From the NCBI GenBank assembly GCA_964645765.1, contig CAZYBE010000009.1:38835-102834 (forward strand): DNA of 64,000 bases, in the 5' to 3' direction. Of the stretch, positions 35,695-42,303 are shown one piece after another; positions within the stretch are counted from its first letter, which is position 1, and the number at the start of each line of letters is the position of its first letter. The stretch comes from CAZGMN01 sp964645765 (lineage in GTDB: Bacteria > Acidobacteriota > Aminicenantia > Aminicenantales > Aminicenantaceae). A program made the translations under genes and the position numbers. The notes under the pieces were generated by a model. That model was not told the DNA's origin. It worked only from the letters and a program-made list of their open reading frames with translations, and made no database searches.

Positions 35695-35725
35695 TTTATG
35701 GTATCCAATATTGGTTACCATAAAA
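35694..35725. promoter_or_regulatory. 32-bp near-perfect palindrome (candidate operator)
   Basis: The arms begin TTTTATGGTA and end TACCATAAAA around the centre CCAATATTGG; only one symmetric base pair fails to match. It spans from the start codon of the HTH-GNAT gene back to its -10 element. Likely the binding site of the adjacent HTH protein; binding would block transcription of the whole nitrogenase-like operon. Confidence 0.7.
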
Positions 35726-35751
35726 TATAAAAACGGAAGGCTTGTTGTCAA
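35724..35751 (-). promoter_or_regulatory. Sigma-70-like promoter of the nitrogenase-like operon
   Basis: On the minus strand TTGACA (35751-35746) and TATATT (35729-35724) are separated by 16 bases. The -10 element abuts the palindrome, so transcription would start within the operator and give a very short leader. Confidence 0.6.
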
Positions 35752-35800
35752 GAAATTTTTTTGATAGGACCCTATAAGACGAGCGCTTTGCCTAGCCGGC

Positions 35801-35960
35801 TAATACGAACGCATTAAGTAAAATGTCATTGCGAGGAACGCAGGAGATTCCTCGCTTTGCTCGGAACAGGCTGCGCAATCTCATTTAATAGGTTGAGATT
35901 GCCACGCTCCCTTCGGTCGCTCGCAATGACAGCGTAAAAACATTTAATGCGTTCGTATTA
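35801..35960. repeat. 160-bp palindromic repeat (GTCATTGCGAG family)
   Basis: The ends TAATACGAACGCATTAA (35801-35817) and TTAATGCGTTCGTATTA (35944-35960) are perfect reverse complements. Inside, TGTCATTGCGAGGAACG on the left pairs with CGCTCGCAATGACAG on the right. Parts of the same family recur at 56237-56320 and 60016-60059. It occupies the gap between the nuoF-like gene and the nitrogenase-like operon. Confidence 0.85.
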
Positions 35961-36006
35961 GCTTAAACCCTGCAAGGATCTCTTGACATCTTGAATCCTT
36001 GAATTC

Positions 36007-37869
36007 TTATTTAATGACTATTGCATTAAATCTGCATGTCTCGTAACAAGCTCCACATTTGATGCATTTGCTTTGATCCAATGAATGTAATTTTTTCAAT
36101 TCTCCTCTAATCGCCCCTTGAGGACACGGTTTTATACAAGCCGTACAACCTGTACATCTTTCCTCGTCAATGGAATATTGAATTAACTCTTTGCAGACTC
36201 CAGCCGGGCATTTTTTATCTCTAATATGCGCTTCATATTCTTCTCTGAAATATCTGAGCGTAGAAAGAACTGGATTTGAGGCGGTTTGCCCAAGGCCGCA
36301 CATAGAAGCCAATTTGACGGCTTTGGCTAACTCTTCAAGAAGTTCAATATCACCTTCTTTTCCTTTTCCTTCTGATATGTCATTGACTATTTCCCACATT
36401 CTATGAGTTCCTTCTCGACAGGAAAGACACTTCCCGCAGGACTCATCACGCAGGAAATTAAGAAAATACTTAGACACATCAACCATACAAGTGCCCTCAT
36501 CCATAACAATCATTCCGCCAGAGCCCATAATCGAGCCAGCCTTAACAAGGCTTTCGTAATCGATAGGTAAATCTAATAACTCTTTCGGTATGCATCCACC
36601 CGAAGGGCCTCCGGTTTGAACGGCTTTGAATTCTTTTTCTCCTGGGATGCCACCTCCAATCTCATATATAATCTCACGAAGGGTTATCCCCATCGGGACT
36701 TCAACTAAGCCGGTATTATTTATTTTTCCAACTAAGGAAAATATTTTTGTTCCTTTGCTGCCCTCAGTCCCGATTTTTGAATACCATTCTGCTCCTTTAT
36801 TTATTATTAATGGGACATTAGCCCAGGTCTCAATGTTGTTGATATTCGTCGGCCTTCCCCACAAACCTTTTTGAACCGGATAAGGCGGCCTTTGCCTGGG
36901 CTCACCTCTTCGACCCTCGATAGAAGCGATCAAAGCAGTTTCTTCGCCGCAAACAAATGCCCCTTGCCCCTTGCTGATAATTATATCAAAGTCAAAATCA
37001 GAGCCCATAATGTTCTTTCCGAGCAATCCATATTTTTTGGCCTGTTCAACGGCGATGGTGATATGCTTGACGGCGAGAGGATATTCATCTCGTACATAGA
37101 CATATCCCTGGTTGGCTCCAATGGCATAAGCTCCGATAATCATCCCCTCCAAGACACTGTGGGGATTACCCTCTAATAAACTTCTATCCATGTAAGCCCC
37201 AGGGTCTCCCTCATCCGCGTTGCAGATTACGAATTTAAAACCATTATGAGTCGCATTTCTGCACAATTTCCACTTCTCACCTGTCAAAAACCCTGCTCCT
37301 CCCCTTCCCCTCAATCCCGAATTTTTAATTATTTCAATAATTTCCTCTGGAGCTTTCTCGGATAGAGCTTTGCTTAAAGCATCATACCCTCCTATGGCTA
37401 AATAATCGTTGATATCCGTTGGGTCAATATAAACATTATTGCCGGATACAATTCGCTGCTGTTTGATAAAGAAAGGTATTTCTCTTTCATACGCGATTTT
37501 TTTATTAGTTTCGGGATCGATGTAAAGTAAGTCATCAATAATTTTATTATTTAATATTGTTTGTGAAATTATCTCTTTGACATTTTTTGGCTTAAGCTTT
37601 TGGTAGAAAGTTCCTTCTGGGAAAATAATGATATTGGGTTCAATTTCGCAAAAACCCTGACAGCCTGTAGCCCTTATTTTCACCTTATCTTGGATTTTTT
37701 GTCTTTCAATTTCTTTCCGAAAAGCATGAATAATTTTTTCAGATCCTCGGGCCTGCCCGCATGTTCCATTCGAGACAGCAATTTGAATTTTGTAAGACGC
37801 ATTTTTCCTTTTTATTTCATCTCTTAGCTTAGCTAAATCTATTATGTCGTGTATCTTTTTTTCTCTCAT
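36007..37869 (-). CDS. NuoF/HndC-like NADH-binding diaphorase subunit
   Basis: The 620-residue protein has three parts. Residues ~25-110 form a thioredoxin-like [2Fe-2S] domain (NGTCGQARGS, ATGCQGFCEIEP). The central NuoF region holds NAD and FMN motifs (GLRGRGGAGFLTGEKW, ICNADEGDPGAYMDR) and the [4Fe-4S] motif ESCGKCLSCREG. The C terminus has two ferredoxin-type clusters (CTGCTACIKPCPQG, CIKCGACYETCRFNA). This layout is that of bifurcating hydrogenase and NADP-reducing hydrogenase subunits rather than complex I. Its start overlaps nuoE. No hydrogenase or other catalytic partner is present in the window; the nitrogenase-like operon lies downstream on the same strand. Confidence 0.92.
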   Translation of the reverse strand: MREKKIHDIIDLAKLRDEIKRKNASYKIQIAVSNGTCGQARGSEKIIHAFRKEIERQKIQDKVKIRATGCQGFCEIEPNIIIFPEGTFYQKLKPKNVKEIISQTILNNKIIDDLLYIDPETNKKIAYEREIPFFIKQQRIVSGNNVYIDPTDINDYLAIGGYDALSKALSEKAPEEIIEIIKNSGLRGRGGAGFLTGEKWKLCRNATHNGFKFVICNADEGDPGAYMDRSLLEGNPHSVLEGMIIGAYAIGANQGYVYVRDEYPLAVKHITIAVEQAKKYGLLGKNIMGSDFDFDIIISKGQGAFVCGEETALIASIEGRRGEPRQRPPYPVQKGLWGRPTNINNIETWANVPLIINKGAEWYSKIGTEGSKGTKIFSLVGKINNTGLVEVPMGITLREIIYEIGGGIPGEKEFKAVQTGGPSGGCIPKELLDLPIDYESLVKAGSIMGSGGMIVMDEGTCMVDVSKYFLNFLRDESCGKCLSCREGTHRMWEIVNDISEGKGKEGDIELLEELAKAVKLASMCGLGQTASNPVLSTLRYFREEYEAHIRDKKCPAGVCKELIQYSIDEERCTGCTACIKPCPQGAIRGELKKLHSLDQSKCIKCGACYETCRFNAIVIK

Positions 37870-38342
37870 TGTTCTATCTTCTTCTTTCTGTAATTTTTCA
37901 AGATTGAATCGACTTTTCTTATATTTGTTTGTGCATAATAGTCTCTATCAACAACGACGACAGGCCCTATAGCACAGCATCCAAAGCAATTCACAGTTTC
38001 TAAAGTAAATTTTTTATCCTCAGTCGTGTGACCTGCCGTTATGTTCAGCTTTCTTTCGAATTCTTCTAAAACTTTAGGCCCGCCTCTAACATGACAAGCG
38101 GTTCCAAGACAAACAGTAACAGTATGCTTTCCCCTCGGCTCCAGGCTAAAGGCTCTATAGAAAGTCGCAACATCAACAATATCAATTAATGGAATATGAA
38201 GGCATTCAGAGACTAGAATCAGAGCCTCTTGAGGCAGGTAATTGTATTCTTCCTGAATATCCCGCAAAATGGGTATTAATGCCTTCCTTTGGTTACTATG
38301 TTTTTCTATTAAAGATTCAACTTTAGAATTATAAGACTTCAT
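37866..38342 (-). CDS. NuoE/HndA-like [2Fe-2S] subunit
   Basis: The 158-residue protein is a NuoE-type thioredoxin-fold subunit. The four [2Fe-2S] ligands appear in VCLGTACHVRGG and VNCFGCCAIGPVV. An N-terminal helical bundle with LPQEALILVSECLHIP is typical. Shine-Dalgarno GGGGAG precedes the ATG at 38342. It pairs with the NuoF-like protein to oxidise or reduce NAD(P)H. The operon probably also includes the small Cys-rich gene upstream, under the sigma-54 promoter. Confidence 0.92.
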   Translation of the reverse strand: MKSYNSKVESLIEKHSNQRKALIPILRDIQEEYNYLPQEALILVSECLHIPLIDIVDVATFYRAFSLEPRGKHTVTVCLGTACHVRGGPKVLEEFERKLNITAGHTTEDKKFTLETVNCFGCCAIGPVVVVDRDYYAQTNIRKVDSILKNYRKKKIEQ

Positions 38343-38413
38343 TGATATACTCCCCTATTTTGATTCTCTATTTCCTTTTTTGAATTATTTGACAACAATC
38401 CTCCTTTATTCAT
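38339..38413 (-). CDS. Possible 24-residue leader ORF overlapping the nuoE-like start
   Basis: An ORF from the ATG at 38413 (MNKGGLLSNNSKKEIENQ, then NRGVYQ) ends with a TGA that overlaps the nuoE ATG (ATGA). An internal AAGGAGG is followed by in-frame TTG codons that could be alternative starts. It could couple or tune translation, but chance is not excluded. Confidence 0.25.
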   Translation of the reverse strand: MNKGGLLSNNSKKEIENQNRGVYQ

Positions 38414-38491
38414 GAATTTGAAAAAAAGCATCTTCTTCCTGACAAGATGGCAAAATGCCATTTATTGCGATAGAAAATATATATTCCAAAA

Positions 38492-38653
38492 TCATTTTTT
38501 CTTTTTTGTTATGCTCTCTAAATAAACAGGACACTTAAAATAATCTTTTGAAGTGCAGTGTTTTTCTTTACCTGATCGACTGGGAATCATTATTTTTTTT
38601 TCGAATGCTTTGCAGTATCTCATTCCTGCTTCTTCATAAAAGGGGCACTTCAT
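38492..38653 (-). CDS. Small cysteine-rich protein (53 residues)
   Basis: The ORF begins MKCPFYEEAGMRYCKAF at 38653 and ends with KHCTSKDYFKCPVYLES and a basic tail. Four cysteines are arranged as CPFY...YC and HC...KCPVY, which looks like a small metal- or FeS-binding fold. The open frame runs further upstream through more Cys codons, but that part contains the sigma-54 promoter, so the ATG is the likely start. It lies 150 bases ahead of the nuoE-like gene and is probably cotranscribed. No family is recognised. Confidence 0.6.
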   Translation of the reverse strand: MKCPFYEEAGMRYCKAFEKKIMIPSRSGKEKHCTSKDYFKCPVYLESITKKKK

Positions 38654-38683
38654 TTTCTTAGCCACAACACAGGATTTATAATC

Positions 38684-38699
38684 GCAAGTATTGTGCCAA
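38684..38699 (-). promoter_or_regulatory. Sigma-54 promoter
   Basis: On the minus strand TTGGCAC, five bases, then TTGC gives the -24/-12 pattern with GG and GC separated by exactly ten bases, a close match to the RpoN consensus. Transcription would begin near 38672, about 20 bases before the Cys-rich ATG, and run into the nuoE/nuoF-like genes. The gene for a sigma-54 activator is next door. Confidence 0.75.
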
Positions 38700-38818
38700 T
38701 TACAGATTAAGCAAAAATAGCAGATGGAAAGATATTTTAAGTTACTGAATTTTAAGTATTTACAGAGAGATCAGTTTTTAAGTGGTTTTATAAAAATAGA
38801 TTCAGCTTAAGGTGGGAA

Positions 38819-38867
38819 TGTATAATATTTCTTCAGATATATTTTCTAATTGTATAAATATTATACA
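38819..38867. promoter_or_regulatory. Candidate upstream activator sites for the sigma-54 promoter
   Basis: A full palindrome TGTATAA-N3-TTATACA lies at 38851-38867 and a half-site TGTATAA at 38819, with starts 32 bases apart (about three helical turns). They are ~120 and ~155 bases upstream of the -24 element, the usual enhancer distance for NtrC-type activators. The same palindrome occurs before the histidine-kinase gene (41985-42001). Confidence 0.65.
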
Positions 38868-38880
38868 GATAAGTCTTTTA

Positions 38881-40245
38881 TTATGATCCTTCTTTTTTCA
38901 AATTATATTTTTTTATCTTTTTATAGAGAGTCATTCGTTCTATTCCCAAGATCTTAGCACTTTTGCTTTTATTCCAATTGGTTTCTTTCAGCACTTCGCG
39001 AATATATTGTTTCTCGACCTCTTCTAATTGTTTATTAGGAATAAAAATGCTCAGCTCTCCTTTCGGCTCTTTTTTGATATTTTGTGGCAAATATTCAGTT
39101 CTGATAATTTTGTCCTTGCATAAAATAACTAATCGTTCAATTAAATTTTCTAATTCTCTAATATTTCCGGGCCAGTCATACTTCATCAGCAAATCCAGTG
39201 TTTCTTGAGACATGGATTTTTTGCCTCTTCCTGATTCTAAACCGTATTTAGTCAAGAAATGATCAACTAAAAGGGGAATATCTTCTTTTCTTTCTTTTAA
39301 CTTGGAGAGATATATCGTGATGACGTTTAAACGGTAAAACAAATCCTCTCTAAATTTTCCCTCTTTAACGGCTTGTTCTAAGTTTGTGTTACTGGAGGCG
39401 ATAATTCGAACGTCGATTTTTATTAATTCTGCGCCTCCAACCCTTCTAAATTCTCTTTCTTGAAGAACTCGCAATAGATGAACTTGGGCATTAAGGCTCA
39501 TTTCTCCAACTTCATCGAGAAAAAGTGTTCCTCCATTGGCTAATTCAAATCGTCCTTTTTTGGTATATGTGGCTCCAGTAAAAGCTCCCTTTTCGTGTCC
39601 AAATAGTTCACTTTCCAGCAATTCCCTGGGGATTGCAGCACAATTAGCAGCAATGAAAGCCTTATCCCGGCGAAGGCTTTTCAGATGAATGAGCCGGGCA
39701 ATGACTTCTTTGCCCGTTCCGCTTGCGCCTTGAATCAATACTGTTGAATTGCTATCAGCGATGTTTTCTACTAATTCAAGAACATCTTTCATTTGTCGAC
39801 TTTTGCCGATTATGTTTTTTAAACTGTATTTTTCTTCTAACTGTTGCCGCAACAAAATATTTTCAGCCACTAATTCCTGATATTTTACCGTCTTTCTAAC
39901 TATTAATTCAGCCTCGTCCAGAGAAAATGGCTTAACCAAATAATCATAAGCCCCCTTTTTCATGGAAACAATTGCTGTTTCTATAGTGGCATAAGCTGTC
40001 ATGATGATGACAGCGATATCAGGATTTATTCTTTTTATAGCTTCAAGAACTTCTATTCCATCTAATCCAGGCATCTTCATATCAACAAAGGCGACATTGA
40101 AAGACTCTCTCTTTACTTTCTCAATAGCCTCCATTCCGCTACAAACAGGGACGACATCATAGCCTTTTTCACCTAACCAGTCCGACATAGTATCCCTCAT
40201 AACAGCTTCATCATCGACAACTAATATTTTAATTTTTTGAATCAT
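38881..40245 (-). CDS. NtrC-family sigma-54-dependent response regulator
   Basis: The 454-residue protein has three parts. The receiver domain (residues 1-120) has the phosphoacceptor Asp55 in VAFVDMKMPG. The AAA+ domain has Walker A GASGTGKE and the sigma-54 contact loop GAFTGA (both within ~145-380). The C-terminal Fis-type HTH reads ETNWNKSKSAKILGIERMTL. It activates RpoN promoters after phosphorylation. The ATG follows directly on the kinase stop (TGAATG). The perfect inverted motif upstream of the nuoE operon is its likely target. Confidence 0.93.
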   Translation of the reverse strand: MIQKIKILVVDDEAVMRDTMSDWLGEKGYDVVPVCSGMEAIEKVKRESFNVAFVDMKMPGLDGIEVLEAIKRINPDIAVIIMTAYATIETAIVSMKKGAYDYLVKPFSLDEAELIVRKTVKYQELVAENILLRQQLEEKYSLKNIIGKSRQMKDVLELVENIADSNSTVLIQGASGTGKEVIARLIHLKSLRRDKAFIAANCAAIPRELLESELFGHEKGAFTGATYTKKGRFELANGGTLFLDEVGEMSLNAQVHLLRVLQEREFRRVGGAELIKIDVRIIASSNTNLEQAVKEGKFREDLFYRLNVITIYLSKLKERKEDIPLLVDHFLTKYGLESGRGKKSMSQETLDLLMKYDWPGNIRELENLIERLVILCKDKIIRTEYLPQNIKKEPKGELSIFIPNKQLEEVEKQYIREVLKETNWNKSKSAKILGIERMTLYKKIKKYNLKKEGS

Positions 40246-41970
40246 TCACATTTCCCTGGTAATAGGTAATTTGATGGTGAAAGTCGTTCCTTTGTTTAAA
40301 GAGCTCTCCACTTCTATACTTCCATTATGTTCATCGATTATTTCATAGACAATAGGCAATCCTAAACCTGTCCCTTTCCCTTCTGGTTTGGTGCTAAAAA
40401 ACGGCTCAAACAGACGAGGCAAATTTTCCTCCGGGATTCCCATGCCCGTATCAATAATATCTATTTTGATCGCTTTGTCTCTCTGATCATATTCAGTGCA
40501 TATCTTTAATTCTCCGCCGTGAGTCATGGCTTCAAGAGAATTCAAAATGACGTTCATTAAAGCTTGATGAAGCTGTTGAGCATCGACTTTTAGAGGAGGC
40601 AAATCAGAACTTAATTTTTTGATTATTAAAATATTCTGGACTTTTGCTTGAGGCTCTATTAAAGCCATCAATTCCAAAATCACGGAATTCATATTTGTCA
40701 AAACAGGCTTGAGACTTGGACGTTTTGAAAAAGAAAGGAAATTCCTGACAATCCAAATGCAGCGATTCAATTCTTGTTCAGAAGTCTGCAGATACTTGAT
40801 TGCATCCTTAATATCTTTTGGCTCTGGATTAGGCTTATCAATCTTAGTTGAAATAAGCTTTAGACAGTTTGAAATCCCTCCCAAAGGATTATTTATCTCA
40901 TGAGCGACACCGGCAGCCAATTGGCCCATCGCAGCTAATTTCTCAGCTCTCATTATTTGCTTCTGCTGTTTTTTAAATTCTTGGTCATATCTCTCCAAAA
41001 TCTTGACAATTTTCCCAGAAGCTAAGCGCGCAAAAGAAATAATAATTAAGATTGTTATTAAACTAATGGTCAATATGATATTTTTTAAATGTCGAATTTC
41101 TTGAAACGCTTCAGAACTATCCTGTTCAACCATTAAGGACCATTCCATCTCGGGTATCCAAAAATAAGCGCCCAGAACTTTTTTATCTCGATAATCAATG
41201 TATTCTCCTACGCCGCTTATTCCTTTTATGCCTTCCTGGGTTCCTTTAGTCGATATTTTCTTTTTTAGTGTATAGCCCGCTTCAAATTTTGATTCTGTAA
41301 GAAAATAACCCGCCTTATTAACCAGATAACTTTCTCCTGTCTTCCCGATTTCAATATCTCTCATTAATTTGTTAATAGCGTCTAATTTGATTCTTTCAGC
41401 TAATACTCCAATGACCTCTTCCTTAGAATTTCTAATCGGTGCGGCAATAATCATGGTTGGTTTATGAGTAAGCGCAGACAGGAATATGTTTGTGTTGGAA
41501 GTTCTTCCGTTTATTGCCTTACGAAAATAATCTCTATTCACCTCAATGTTTTCCATTTTTCCAGTCGTAATAAGCATTTGACCTTTTTTATCTAAAATAA
41601 AAATTTCATCGTAACTCTCGTATTTATTCATAACAAGCTGGAGATATTGTTCTGCAGTAAAGGTGTATTTCTTTTCAGCAATAAGATCATTTTTTGCATT
41701 TATTAAAGCGACAGCTGATTCCACGACTGTAGGTGATTGAGCAAAAACTCCAGCATCCATAAGACGCTCGAATAACCATTTTTGAAGCGCAATTCCTTTA
41801 TTCCTGGCTATCTCAAATAAGTGAGTTGAAATAGTATTATGGAGTGAATTTTTGAAACTAAAATAGGAGATCAATGAAACGGAGAACAGAGGAATTAGAG
41901 ATGAAATAAGAAATAAAATAATAAAATTTCTTTTGAGAACTTCGTATTTCTTTTGCTCTATTCTCATCAT
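40246..41970 (-). CDS. Sensor histidine kinase with extracytoplasmic dCache domain
   Basis: The 574-residue protein has two membrane helices (about residues 15-37 and ~290-312) flanking a dCache-type sensor region (YDEIFILDKKGQMLITTG, NIFLSALTHKPTMIIAAP). The HisKA domain has the phosphorylated His357 in VAHEINNPLGG, and the HATPase domain has DTGMGIPEENLP and GTGLGLPIV. It would sense a small external molecule, such as an amine or organic acid; the ligand is not deducible. It is cotranscribed with the response regulator. Confidence 0.92.
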   Translation of the reverse strand: MMRIEQKKYEVLKRNFIILFLISSLIPLFSVSLISYFSFKNSLHNTISTHLFEIARNKGIALQKWLFERLMDAGVFAQSPTVVESAVALINAKNDLIAEKKYTFTAEQYLQLVMNKYESYDEIFILDKKGQMLITTGKMENIEVNRDYFRKAINGRTSNTNIFLSALTHKPTMIIAAPIRNSKEEVIGVLAERIKLDAINKLMRDIEIGKTGESYLVNKAGYFLTESKFEAGYTLKKKISTKGTQEGIKGISGVGEYIDYRDKKVLGAYFWIPEMEWSLMVEQDSSEAFQEIRHLKNIILTISLITILIIISFARLASGKIVKILERYDQEFKKQQKQIMRAEKLAAMGQLAAGVAHEINNPLGGISNCLKLISTKIDKPNPEPKDIKDAIKYLQTSEQELNRCIWIVRNFLSFSKRPSLKPVLTNMNSVILELMALIEPQAKVQNILIIKKLSSDLPPLKVDAQQLHQALMNVILNSLEAMTHGGELKICTEYDQRDKAIKIDIIDTGMGIPEENLPRLFEPFFSTKPEGKGTGLGLPIVYEIIDEHNGSIEVESSLNKGTTFTIKLPITREM

Positions 41971-42303
41971 ATATTTCCAAATACTGTATAATATTTATAC
42001 ACTTCAAATATCATCTATTTTTTGTGAATTGTCAACATAAGGGGAAAAAAGGCCGTGAAGGAGACACTTGCGTATTAAACAAGCCAGAAGCAAGGAACAT
42101 GCCTCAAGAATTCGATTCCCCTGGAAGCAATCGGCCACAAAAAATGGGGCTCGCTTCCAAAGAATATCCACAGGAGCTGCTTTGACTTCCGGCAAAGGCC
42201 TGTGATATTTATTTGAAAAATGGGTGACGAAGAGTCTGAGTCCAAAAGGAAGAGTATTCTTCATCAAACTTCATTTATATTTCGTTTCGCGCGAGGTGAT
42301 CTT
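41971..42303. promoter_or_regulatory. Divergent regulatory gap with the TGTATAA-N3-TTATACA palindrome (41985-42001)
   Basis: The palindrome sits 15 bases upstream of the kinase ATG and is identical in arms to the site at 38851-38867, suggesting autoregulation. Near 42290 is the GH38 ribosome-binding site (GCGAGGTGATC). Nothing else coding was found here. Confidence 0.55.

Noticed and set aside
35695..35751. Longer HTH-GNAT protein from a TTG start
   Set aside because: The extra 19 codons would overlap the TTGACA/TATATT promoter and the operator, and the HTH domain begins right after the ATG at 35694.
38654..38773. N-terminal extension of the Cys-rich ORF (further Cys codons in frame)
   Set aside because: This part contains the sigma-54 promoter and lacks a usable start codon, so the ATG at 38653 is preferred.
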